NCBI GenBank assembly: GCA_900696485.1
Contig: CAADGG010000106.1
Coordinates: 1 to 35,088, forward strand
Length of the DNA: 35,088 bases
Source: an uncultured Pseudomonadota bacterium
Lineage (GTDB): Bacteria > Myxococcota_A > UBA9160 > PR03
Direction: 5' to 3'
Shown here: positions 21,353 to 28,441 of the stretch, one piece after another
How positions within the stretch are numbered: position 1 is the first letter of the stretch
How the letters are laid out: every line of letters starts with the position of its first letter
The notes under the pieces: model-generated
Told to the model about the DNA's origin: nothing
The model's database searches: none
The model's input: the letters and a program-made list of their open reading frames with translations, nothing else
Translations under genes and position numbers: made by a program

Positions 21353-22048
21353 GTGGCGGAGGATCTGTATTTCGAGCAGATGCCGGTTGGGGAGATGGCG
21401 AATTTCGCTTACCTGATCGGCAGCCGTTCGACGCGCGAGGCGCTGCTGGTCGATCCGGCGTGGAGTGTCGATGCGCTGCTCGATCGTGCGGAAACGGACG
21501 GTATGCGCGTCACCGGCGCGCTGATCACGCATGCGCATCAGGATCACATCGGAGGCTCGATCTTCGGGATGTCGATCGAGGGGCTCGATCGCCTGATGAC
21601 GCGTCAGCCGGTGCCGATCCACGTGCACGCCCATGAAGCCGAGAGCGTCCGTCGCGTAACGGGCCTGTCGGCCACGGATCTCGTCTCCCATGAGAGCGGT
21701 GATGTCCTCGCACTCGGCGAGCTGCGCGTGCGCCTGCTGCACACGCCAGGCCATACACCGGGCTCGCAGTGCTTCCTCGTCGAAACCGCGGGCGAGCCCG
21801 GACGGCTGGTCGCCGGCGACACGCTGTTCCTGAACGGCTGCGGTCGCGTCGATCTTCCCGGCGGCGACCCCGAAGCGCTGTTCCGCAGCCTGCACGGCGT
21901 GCTGAAGCAGCTCCCCGACGAGACCGTTCTGTACCCCGGTCACCTGTACGCTGCCGAGCCCTTCGAGGCGCTCGGTCGTCAGAAGTGGACCAACCCCTAT
22001 CTGCGGGCGGGGAGCATCGAGCAGTTCCTGTCGTTGCTGGGCTACTGA
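21353..22048 (+). CDS. MBL-fold metallo-hydrolase (glyoxalase II/persulfide dioxygenase-like)
   Basis: This 231-residue protein has ITHAHQDHIGGS (HxHxDH metal motif), LLHTPGHTPGSQCFLVET, LVAGDTLFLNGCGRVDLPGG (metal Asp plus GCGRVDLPGG) and VLYPGHLYAAEP (last metal His). The NGCGRVD...GGD block recalls persulfide dioxygenases and glyoxalase II-like enzymes; it is shorter than gloB at 15291 and lacks its substrate domain. The natural thioester or persulfide substrate is not determined. GTG 21353 follows GGAGGAG by 7 nt. Because palindrome copy 4 ends one base before that site, a hairpin could block or expose translation. Confidence 0.8.
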   Translation: MAEDLYFEQMPVGEMANFAYLIGSRSTREALLVDPAWSVDALLDRAETDGMRVTGALITHAHQDHIGGSIFGMSIEGLDRLMTRQPVPIHVHAHEAESVRRVTGLSATDLVSHESGDVLALGELRVRLLHTPGHTPGSQCFLVETAGEPGRLVAGDTLFLNGCGRVDLPGGDPEALFRSLHGVLKQLPDETVLYPGHLYAAEPFEALGRQKWTNPYLRAGSIEQFLSLLGY

Positions 22049-22220
22049 CGAACTTTCCCGCAGCGTCCAAATCCTCGATTTGCAGCGGTTTTTCGCGTCG
22101 CCAGCGGGTTGCCTCCGCGACCGCCGTCCGTTAGCGTTCGCGCGCTCTCGGCCGAGCCCGGAGCGCTCGGAACCGGTTCGGCACCTTCGCTCTCCTCGTT
22201 CCCTTGGAGGCCCCCGGCCC

Positions 22221-23003
22221 ATGAAGATCATGGTCTGCATCAAGCAGGTACCGCACCAGGACGCCCGACTGGACGTCAAGGGCGACGGCACCTGGATCCA
22301 GGAAGAAGGCATCAAGTTCGAGATCAATCAGTATGACCAGAACGCCCTCGAGGCGGCGCTGCAGCTGAAGGATGCCAGTGGCGGCGAGGTCGTGGTGGTC
22401 TCGGTCGGCCCGGAGCGCGTGACGCAGTCCCTGCGCACCGCGCTCGGGATGGGCGCCGACCGCGCCGTCCACGTGAAGGATCCGGAGGCCGACGGCTCGG
22501 ACCCGCTCGGCATCGCCAAGATCCTGGCGGCGGTCGCGAAGGCGGAGAGCCCGGACCTGCTCTTCACCGGCTTCATGTCGGATGACGGCAACATCGCCGC
22601 CGTGGGCCCCATGCTGGCCGCACTGCTCGACGTGCCGCACACGACCACGGCCGTCTCGCTGAAGCACGAGAACGGCTCGATCCAGGTCGAGCGCGAGCTC
22701 GAAGGCGGTGCGCTCGAAGTCGTCGAGTTGAAGACGCCGTGCCTCGTGACGACGCAGACCGGCATGAACCAGGTCCGCTATGCGTCGCTGAAGGGCATCA
22801 TGGCCGCCAAGAAGAAGACGATCGACGTCAAGACGGTCGCGGATCTCGGTCTCGCCGGTCAGGTCGGCGCGGGCGCCGCCAAGGTCAAGATCGAGAAGCT
22901 GTACCTGCCGGCCAAGGGCCAGGGAGCGGAAATCCTGTCCGGATCGGTGGACGAAGTCGTCGGCAAGCTGGTGGGCAAGATCAAGGAGCTGGGGCTCCTC
23001 TAG
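22221..23003 (+). CDS. etfB: Electron transfer flavoprotein beta subunit
   Basis: This 260-residue protein is the beta (FixA-like) subunit of ETF, the soluble FAD/AMP protein that takes electrons from acyl-CoA dehydrogenases to the quinone pool. KIMVCIKQVPHQDARLDV opens the protein; EINQYDQNALEAALQLKD is the classical beta-subunit block, and TPCLVTTQTGMNQVRYASLK plus GIMAAKKKTI is the AMP-region and recognition-loop signature. ATG 22221 follows GGAGG by 10 nt. etfA starts 33 bp downstream. A methylsuccinyl-CoA dehydrogenase of the ethylmalonyl-CoA pathway would be one expected donor, though none is in the window. Confidence 0.95.
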   Translation: MKIMVCIKQVPHQDARLDVKGDGTWIQEEGIKFEINQYDQNALEAALQLKDASGGEVVVVSVGPERVTQSLRTALGMGADRAVHVKDPEADGSDPLGIAKILAAVAKAESPDLLFTGFMSDDGNIAAVGPMLAALLDVPHTTTAVSLKHENGSIQVERELEGGALEVVELKTPCLVTTQTGMNQVRYASLKGIMAAKKKTIDVKTVADLGLAGQVGAGAAKVKIEKLYLPAKGQGAEILSGSVDEVVGKLVGKIKELGLL

Positions 23004-23036
23004 CCCCGCTCGCGCACACAGGAAGCGAGGAAAGTC

Positions 23037-24008
23037 ATGGGTTCGATCCTGGTCGTGGCGGAGATCCAGAAGGGCAAGGTGCGCGAGGCCAGCTACGAGT
23101 TGGTCAGTTTCGCGCGCAAGGTGGGCGAGGCGACCGGCCGCGAGGTCAAGAGCCTCGTCCTCGGCCAGGGCGTCTCGGGTCTCGCCGAAGAACTCTCGAA
23201 GAAGGGCGGCGGCGAGGTCTTCGCGGCCGACGACGCCGCGCTGGCCAACTACAACGCCGGCGGCCACTTCGCCGCCGTGAAGGCCGCGATCGACGCCGCC
23301 GCGCCGGATCTGATCCTGCTGTCGAACACGCCGTCGGGCTGGGACGTCGCGCCCCGGGTGGCCGCCACCCTCGACGCAGCGTTCGTCTCGGACTGCTTCG
23401 ACATCGAGGTCGACGGCGGCGAGCTGGTCTTCCTGCGCCGCTTCTTCAACGGCAAGCTCGACGCACGACTGCGCCCCGCCGGGCTGCCGATCGTGGCGAC
23501 GATGCAGCCGGGCGCGACGGCGGCGTTCAGCGCCGCGAGCGAGGGCAAGGTGACGCCCCTGTCGATCACGGTCGGCGAGGGCGGAACGAAGTTCATCGAG
23601 GTGAAGGCCGCATCCGCCAAGGGCGTGGACCTCACGAAGGCCGAGATCATCATCTCTGGCGGACGCTCACTCGGCGGGCCGGAGAAGTTCGAGGAGGTGA
23701 TCAAGCCGCTCGCCGATGCGCTCGGCGGCGCGATGGGGGCTTCGCGCCCGGTCGTCGATGCCGGCTGGCTTCCGCACGCACACCAGGTCGGTTCGTCGGG
23801 CCAGGTCGTGTCGCCGAAGCTGTACGTCGCGTGCGGCATCTCCGGCGCGATCCAGCACCTGGTCGGCATGAAGTCGTCGAACTTCATCATCGCGATCAAC
23901 AAGGATCCTGATGCTCCGATCTTCGAGGTCGCGAACCTCGGCGTCGTCGGCGACCTCTTCGAGGTCGTGCCGAAGCTGACGGAGGCGGTCAAGACCGCCA
24001 AGGGCTGA
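23037..24008 (+). CDS. etfA: Electron transfer flavoprotein alpha subunit
   Basis: This 323-residue partner of etfB starts MGSILVVAEIQKGKVREASY. The C-terminal FAD-binding domain contains IISGGRSLGGPEKFEEVIKP, GASRPVVDAGWLPHAHQVGS and KLYVACGISGAIQHLVGMKS, ending with INKDPDAPIFEVANLGVVGD. All residues that define the alpha-subunit FAD site by family pattern appear present. ATG 23037 is preceded by GAAGCGAGGAAAG. The beta-alpha order is the usual ETF layout. The stop is followed by a 497-bp spacer before the ParA-like gene. Confidence 0.95.
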   Translation: MGSILVVAEIQKGKVREASYELVSFARKVGEATGREVKSLVLGQGVSGLAEELSKKGGGEVFAADDAALANYNAGGHFAAVKAAIDAAAPDLILLSNTPSGWDVAPRVAATLDAAFVSDCFDIEVDGGELVFLRRFFNGKLDARLRPAGLPIVATMQPGATAAFSAASEGKVTPLSITVGEGGTKFIEVKAASAKGVDLTKAEIIISGGRSLGGPEKFEEVIKPLADALGGAMGASRPVVDAGWLPHAHQVGSSGQVVSPKLYVACGISGAIQHLVGMKSSNFIIAINKDPDAPIFEVANLGVVGDLFEVVPKLTEAVKTAKG

Positions 24009-24043
24009 CGCGCGCACACGCCTGCGCGCCGGCATTTTCTTCG

Positions 24044-24072
24044 TTGACAGTCGAGATCCCGAAGAGTACGAA
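24044..24072 (+). promoter_or_regulatory. Candidate promoter with consensus TTGACA upstream of the ParA-like operon
   Basis: TTGACA at 24044-24049 is followed after exactly 17 bp by TACGAA at 24067-24072. The -35 is a perfect consensus, the -10 matches TATAAT at only three of six positions. It faces the ParA-acyltransferase-SDR genes and would create a leader of over 400 nt including both 15-bp repeat arrays. Confidence 0.4.
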
Positions 24073-24170
24073 GGGAGAGTCGGCTGCGTCTGCGTCGGCC
24101 TCCCCCCTGCGGAATGCGGATTCTGTCGCGGGTCTGCTCGTCGCGCTTGGCGATTCGTAGAGCCTGGTCG

Positions 24171-24215
24171 AGAATCGACAGCTCTCGCCGGTCCTTTTCG
24201 ATCCCTGTCGATTCT
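24171..24215. repeat. 11-bp inverted repeat in the etfA-parA spacer
   Basis: AGAATCGACAG (24171-24181) and CTGTCGATTCT (24205-24215) are exact complements separated by 23 bases. It lies between the candidate promoter and the repeat arrays, and could be a protein-binding site or a leader hairpin. The rest of 24009-24505 holds the two repeat arrays and short Arg/Ser-rich frames that I do not accept as genes. Confidence 0.7.
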
Positions 24216-24320
24216 TGCCGCGGTTCGTCGAGTCTCCTCGAGCCGGCCTGGCCGCGTAGCGTCGTCGCAACGCGGTGCCAACCGTCGGTTTCCTCGGCTG
24301 CGAGGGGAAACTCGATCGAA

Positions 24321-24365
24321 AGGGAATCGTCGGAGAGGCAATCGTCGGAGAGGCAGTCGTCGGGC
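24321..24365. repeat. Three tandem 15-bp repeats (array 1) upstream of the ParA-like gene
   Basis: AGGGAATCGTCGGAG, AGGCAATCGTCGGAG and AGGCAGTCGTCGGGC lie end to end. They differ in sequence from array 2 but share its 15-bp period and a TCGTCGG or CGTCCG-like core. The 21 bases between the arrays have no repeat. Confidence 0.9.
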
Positions 24366-24385
24366 TGGAGCCGGCGCACGACTAA

Positions 24386-24490
24386 GCGACGTCCGACCTA
24401 ACGACGTCCGACCAGGCGGCTTACGACGAGACGGCGCAGGATCCGACGGCGCCGGACCTGACGGCGCCGGACCAGACGGCGCCGGACCAG
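24386..24490. repeat. Seven degenerate tandem 15-bp repeats (array 2)
   Basis: Seven 15-bp units run without gaps; the last three (ACGGCGCCGGACCTG, then ACGGCGCCGGACCAG twice) are nearly identical and the first four are diverged. The consensus is about RCGRCGYCSGACCWG. In the ParA frame the array would read as five-residue units of type T-A-P-D-Q, with no stop from 24386 onward. It can be read either as DNA iterons or as a coding repeat; no ATG, GTG or TTG exists in this frame before 24527. Confidence 0.9.
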
Positions 24491-24505
24491 GAACTGGGGG
24501 GGCTC

Positions 24506-25357
24506 ATTTCGCGGCGCATCGCGTTCTTGAACGAGAAAGGCGGGAGTGCCAAGACGACACTCGTCGCCAGCGTGGCCGCTTACTTTGCGCTGCGTCGCGG
24601 CCTGCGCGTGCTCGCGATCGACATGGATCCCCAGGGGCAGCTCGGCAAGGTGCTCGGCGTCGATGTGCGGCGCGCGCGACGCACGGCGATCGAACTGCTC
24701 GTCGACAGCGTGCTCGGCGACGATGCGGCGCTCGACCGGCCGTCACCGGCAGGCTCCGGCTCCAGCCGGGCAGCCACTGCCGAACTGCCGTGGGCACCCA
24801 CCCGGATTCCGCACCTCGACATCGTCGTCGCCAACAAGTCGCTGGGCCTCGCCCCCTCGCTGGAGAGCGAAGATCCGGACCCGACCGGACGCATGGCGCG
24901 GCGACTCGGGGCCGCACGCGGGCTCGATGCCTTCGACTTCGTCCTGGTCGATGCGCCGCCGTCGTTCGGCATGCTGACGCTCAACGTGCTGCGCGCCGTC
25001 GACGAGGTCGTGATCCCGGTGCCGCTGACGTTCCTCGCGCTCGACGGCTGCGCCGAGCTGCTGCGCACGATCGAGAGCGTACGCACGCGCTACCGGCACC
25101 CGGCGCTACGGATCACGATGGTGGTGCCGGTGTTCCATCGCCGCACCCGGCTCGCGCGGGAAATTCTCGAATCGCTGCACCAGAATTTTCCGAAGGAGAT
25201 CGCGCAGACCGTCGTCGGATACCACGTGAAGATCGACGAGGCGCAATCGCGCGGCCTGTCGATCTTCGAGTACGCGCCGAAGGACCGCGGCGCCGATGCG
25301 CTCGCGGCCGTCGCGCGGGAACTCGAGGCGCGCGCACCGGTGGGGAGCCCTCGATGA
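24506..25357 (+). CDS. ParA/MinD-family deviant Walker ATPase
   Basis: This protein of about 283 residues has the ParA core RRIAFLNEKGGSAKTTLVAS. The P-loop is KGGSAKTT rather than the usual KGGVGKTT; signature lysines are kept. VLAIDMDPQGQLGKVLG is the A' motif, FDFVLVDAPPSFGMLTLN the Walker B region, and MVVPVFHRRTRLAREILESL the C-terminal part. It should dimerise on ATP and bind DNA or membrane to position a cargo. Start choice is difficult: TTG 24527 would delete the first beta strand, while ATT 24506 gives the typical Met-(S)RRIAFLNEKGG start. A CTG further upstream would add a T-A-P-D-Q repeat tail. No ParB or replication gene is nearby. The stop overlaps the acyltransferase ATG (ATGA). 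Confidence 0.85.
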   Translation: MSRRIAFLNEKGGSAKTTLVASVAAYFALRRGLRVLAIDMDPQGQLGKVLGVDVRRARRTAIELLVDSVLGDDAALDRPSPAGSGSSRAATAELPWAPTRIPHLDIVVANKSLGLAPSLESEDPDPTGRMARRLGAARGLDAFDFVLVDAPPSFGMLTLNVLRAVDEVVIPVPLTFLALDGCAELLRTIESVRTRYRHPALRITMVVPVFHRRTRLAREILESLHQNFPKEIAQTVVGYHVKIDEAQSRGLSIFEYAPKDRGADALAAVARELEARAPVGSPR

Positions 25358-26580
25358 GCCACGACGAGCAATTGCCGGATCCCACGCCGCGCTACGGTGA
25401 CGGCCCCGAGCGTGACGGCGGCCCTGGGCCTGCCGCCGGCGACGCCGCACTCGGCTCGGATCCGTTCGCCGATCGGGACGGGCCGGATCCGCTCGCCCCG
25501 TGGCTCGACGCACTCGATCGAATCACCGCCGGCGAGATCCTGGCGGTGGCGGCGGAATCCGGCGCCACCGCGAAGTCCCGGCAGCCGGCGCGTGCAGACG
25601 AATTGGCCGAACGGCGCGAGCCCCGGACCGCCGGTGCGGCCTCCCCTGCCGCACCGGCCATACAGCGACGGCGCCGCCCGCGCGCGAGCCAGCCCACACG
25701 GACGGCTCCCCCGCGCGGGCAGGCGCTGCGGCGCGGCGACGAGTCCGAGCTTCCGCCGGAGTTGCGGCTGCTGGCGCGGCTCGTCGGGGACGATCCGGCC
25801 CGGCGCCTCGCGGCGGTCGGGGCCGGCATCGATGGCTGGGACCGCTTCGGGCTCTCCCCGAACGCGTTGCAGCAGGCCTTCCCGATCTTCTACGCGCTCT
25901 ATCGCAGCTACTTCCGCGTCCGCAGTGAAGGGCATCAGAACCTTCCGGCGACGGGGCCGGTGGTGCTGGCCGCCAATCACGGTGGGCTGCTGCCGTTCGA
26001 CGGCGCGATGGCCGTGATGGACGTGCTGCTGCACAGCGAACCGCCCCGCCTCGCCCGCGCCATCCTCGACCGCTTCGCCGGTGCGCTGCCGTGGGTGAAC
26101 GTCTTCATGGCTCGCGTGGGCCAGGTCGTCGGGACCCATGAGAACTTCTCTCGCTTGCTCGACGACGGCGAGGCGATCCTGGTGTTTCCGGAGGGAATCG
26201 ACGGCATCCGCAAGCCGATCACACAGCGCTATCGCTTGCAGGCCTTCCACGTCGGCTTCGTCGAGCACGCGCTGCGGGCGGGTGCGCCGGTCGTACCGAT
26301 GGCGATCCTCGGCAGTGACGATCAGGCGCCGATCCTGTTCGACGTGAAGCCGCTGGCGCGCTGGCTCGGGTTGCCGGCGGCCCCGATTACACCCACGTTC
26401 CCGTGGTTCGGGCCGGTCGGCCTGCTGCCGTACCCGGTCCGTTACCGGATCGTCTACGGCGAGCCGCTGTGCTTCCACGAGCGCTTCGCCGCCAGCGCAG
26501 CGGACGATCCCGCCGTGGTGAGCGCGCTGGCCGGACAGGTGCGGCGAGCCATCCAGCGCCTGATCGATGGGAAGCGCTGA
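25354..26580 (+). CDS. PlsC-like acyltransferase with disordered N-terminus, copy B
   Basis: This 408-residue protein consists of about 140 low-complexity, charged N-terminal residues with an Arg-rich patch (QRRRRPRAS), followed by an acyltransferase domain. That domain has VLAANHGGLLPFDGAMAVMD (H-x6-D like copy A), ILVFPEGIDGIRKPITQRYR (FPEG), VPMAILGSDDQAP and FPWFGPVGLLPYPVRYRIVY. The C-terminal half parallels copy A at 18576 block by block, so the two are paralogues. Overlap with the ParA-like gene (ATGA) and with the SDR gene (TGATG) implies a single translational unit. The extra N-terminal tail could be the contact site for ParA, as disordered basic tails often are in ParA cargo systems; this is inference. 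Confidence 0.85.
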   Translation: MSHDEQLPDPTPRYGDGPERDGGPGPAAGDAALGSDPFADRDGPDPLAPWLDALDRITAGEILAVAAESGATAKSRQPARADELAERREPRTAGAASPAAPAIQRRRRPRASQPTRTAPPRGQALRRGDESELPPELRLLARLVGDDPARRLAAVGAGIDGWDRFGLSPNALQQAFPIFYALYRSYFRVRSEGHQNLPATGPVVLAANHGGLLPFDGAMAVMDVLLHSEPPRLARAILDRFAGALPWVNVFMARVGQVVGTHENFSRLLDDGEAILVFPEGIDGIRKPITQRYRLQAFHVGFVEHALRAGAPVVPMAILGSDDQAPILFDVKPLARWLGLPAAPITPTFPWFGPVGLLPYPVRYRIVYGEPLCFHERFAASAADDPAVVSALAGQVRRAIQRLIDGKR

Positions 26581-27581
26581 TGGGCGGAGTCCTGGTCACA
26601 CACGCCGATCTGCCGCTCGGCCGGCGCATCGTGAAGCTGCTCTGGTACGACCCGGGGACCCCGCGCATCGTCGCGCTCGGCGAGGGCCCGGCGCCGCGCG
26701 CCTTCGACAGCTTTCGGATCGGCACCCAGCCCCGCCTCGTCTACGAGCGACTCGACCATGCGCGCCAGCGGTCGGTCGCCGAACTGTTCCGCTCGCGCCG
26801 GCTGCGCGAGCTCGAGATCCAGTCCGTCGTGTACGTCCCGCGCCACGGCGCAAGCCCGGAGGGGCGACCGGTGGTGGCGCACGTGCCGACGCGTACCGCC
26901 GAAGCCCGGCTGATCCTGCACCAGGCCGTCGAACACCGCGAGATCCGCTCGCTCGTCGCACTCGGCAGCGCGTTCGTCTACCAGCTCACCCCCGGCAACG
27001 CGAACCATCTGCTCGAGGACAGTCCGCTCGATCTCGATCCCGCGGTTCCCGCCGCGCTGCGCACCTGGATCGATAGCGACATGCTGTTCCAGGCCGAGGC
27101 CGCGGGACGCCGGCTCCGGGTCACCCTGCTGCGGCTTCCGACCGTCGTGGCCTCGGGCGGCTTCGTCTACCTGCACCCGCTGCTGGAAGGGGCCGCGGGG
27201 CCGCGCCTGCGCTCCGCGGGCTTCGACCCGCTGTGTCCGGTGATCGCAGACAAGGACGTGGCCCACGCCGTACTGACTGCGCTCGCGAGCCCCGCGGTGG
27301 GTGTGTTCAACATCGCAGGCCGGGAGCGGGTGCCGCTCTCGGTGCTCGGTCGCTGGACCGGCCGGCCACTGCTGGCACTGCCGGGGCCGCTGTTGCGCGC
27401 GGCCGGCCGCAGTGCGGCGCGTCTCGGCCTCGGAGACCCGTTCGACGCTCCCCTGCTGCGCTTCGGCATGAGCCTCGACACGCGCCGCGCCGCGGCCGAG
27501 CTCGGCTTCGCGCCGCGCTACCGGATCGGCCTCGAGCGGGCGGGGGACGGCGCACTGCGCCTCGAGGCCGTCACGGCCTGA
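26580..27581 (+). CDS. Atypical SDR/epimerase-like protein, copy B, lacking the Gly-rich loop
   Basis: This 333-residue protein has the layout of extended SDRs: SLVALGSAFVYQLTPGNANH corresponds to the Ser-containing strand of copy A, VTLLRLPTVVASGGFVYLHP to the following strand, and DKDVAHAVLTALASPAVGVF plus NIAGRERVPLSVLGRWTGRP to the C-terminal substrate region. The start MGGVLVTHADLPLGRRIVKL lacks the GxxGxxG nucleotide loop, and no YxxxK is found. It is more eroded than copy A. NAD binding is uncertain and catalysis unlikely. It ends the ParA operon; a large imperfect palindrome begins 3 bp after its stop. Confidence 0.75.
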   Translation: MGGVLVTHADLPLGRRIVKLLWYDPGTPRIVALGEGPAPRAFDSFRIGTQPRLVYERLDHARQRSVAELFRSRRLRELEIQSVVYVPRHGASPEGRPVVAHVPTRTAEARLILHQAVEHREIRSLVALGSAFVYQLTPGNANHLLEDSPLDLDPAVPAALRTWIDSDMLFQAEAAGRRLRVTLLRLPTVVASGGFVYLHPLLEGAAGPRLRSAGFDPLCPVIADKDVAHAVLTALASPAVGVFNIAGRERVPLSVLGRWTGRPLLALPGPLLRAAGRSAARLGLGDPFDAPLLRFGMSLDTRRAAAELGFAPRYRIGLERAGDGALRLEAVTA

Positions 27582-27583
27582 CC

Positions 27584-27770
27584 GGGTTGCCGAGAATCGG
27601 CCGCTGGCGCAGGCACAGCGACGGGCGGGAGGCGCACACCCGGAGCCGGAATCCGCAGGCCGCCGGTTCGCCTCCACGCGAAGCACCAAAGTCCGTCGGC
27701 CGAGGACATCGGCGGAGGGTGTGCGCCTCCCGCCCGGCTCCGAATCCCGTCCGCCAATTCTCGGCAACCC
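27584..27770. repeat. Nested imperfect palindrome of about 190 bp between the SDR gene and efp
   Basis: Outer arms of 17 nt (27584-27600 and 27754-27770, GGGTTGCCGAGAATCGG with one mismatch) enclose perfect 19-nt inner arms (27623-27641 and 27717-27735, starting GGGCGGGAGGCGCACACCC). CGGAGCCGG near 27641-27649 can also pair with CCGGCTCCG near 27734-27742, giving an alternative fold. It starts 3 bp after the SDR stop, so it may act as terminator of that operon. It ends 95 bp before efp. Confidence 0.85.
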
Positions 27771-27829
27771 TCTGAGCGCGCGGCGCGCCCGCGCGGATGC
27801 ACGCAATCGCGAGAAACGACCCGCTCCGC

Positions 27830-27835
27830 TAGTCT
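27830..27835 (+). promoter_or_regulatory. TAGTCT -10-like hexamer before efp
   Basis: TAGTCT ends 30 bp before the efp ATG at 27866, leaving room for a short leader with GGGAG. It belongs to the TAGNCT class seen at other starts. No good -35 was found. Confidence 0.35.
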
Positions 27836-27865
27836 TCGTCGCCGTTTCCGCCCGGGAGTCCCAGT

Positions 27866-28429
27866 ATGGAAGTCGATACCTCACAGTTCCGGAATGGCCT
27901 CAAGCTCATCCTCGACGGCCAGCCGTTCACGATGATCTATTTCCAGCACGTGAAACCGGGCAAGGGCGGTGCCTTCGTGCGCACCAAGGTCAAGAACCTG
28001 CTCAACGGGAAGGTGCTCGAGCGCAACTTCCGCTCCGGCGAACGCGTCACGCTGGCCGACATCGAAGAGCGCCAGATGCAGTACCTGTATCTCGACGGCG
28101 AGAACCTGGTCTTCATGGACCAGGAGAGCTTCGATCAGCTGCCGTTCTCGGCGGAGATCGTCGGCGACGCCCGCAAGTTCCTGAAGGAGAACACGGAGGT
28201 CGAGGTGCTGTTCTGGAACGACCGCCCGATCAACGTGGACCTGCCGTCGTTCGTCGAGCTCGAGGTGAGCCAATGTGACCCGGGCGTCAAGGGCGATACG
28301 GCCTCCGGCGCCACCAAGCCGGCGACGCTCGAGACCGGCGCCGTGGTGAACGTCCCCCTCTTCATCAAGGAGGGCGACATCCTGCGCATCGACACCCGGA
28401 TCGAGGAGTACGTCGACCGCGTGCGGTAG
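27866..28429 (+). CDS. efp: Translation elongation factor P
   Basis: This 187-residue protein has the three-domain EF-P layout and length. EF-P enters the ribosomal E site and relieves stalling at polyproline. The tip loop reads HVKPGKGGAFVRTKVKN, with Lys33 at the position modified in the lysine type of EF-P (lysylated by EpmA in Escherichia coli; no modification gene is visible here). QMQYLYLDGENLVFMDQESF is domain II. GVKGDTASGATKPATLETGA and VVNVPLFIKEGDILRIDTRI form the conserved C-terminal signature. ATG 27866 follows GGGAG. The WYL regulator gene begins 12 bp after its stop. Confidence 0.96.
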   Translation: MEVDTSQFRNGLKLILDGQPFTMIYFQHVKPGKGGAFVRTKVKNLLNGKVLERNFRSGERVTLADIEERQMQYLYLDGENLVFMDQESFDQLPFSAEIVGDARKFLKENTEVEVLFWNDRPINVDLPSFVELEVSQCDPGVKGDTASGATKPATLETGAVVNVPLFIKEGDILRIDTRIEEYVDRVR

Positions 28430-28441
28430 AGTGACGCTCCG

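Noticed and set aside
22045..22065. TGACGAACTTTCCC after the MBL gene as a partial palindrome copy
   Set aside because: Only a short match to the inner arm, with no complementary partner nearby.
23249..24379. A 376-codon minus-strand frame whose start covers repeat array 1
   Set aside because: Most of it is antisense to etfA. The non-overlapping first 125 residues look protein-like in places but match nothing known.
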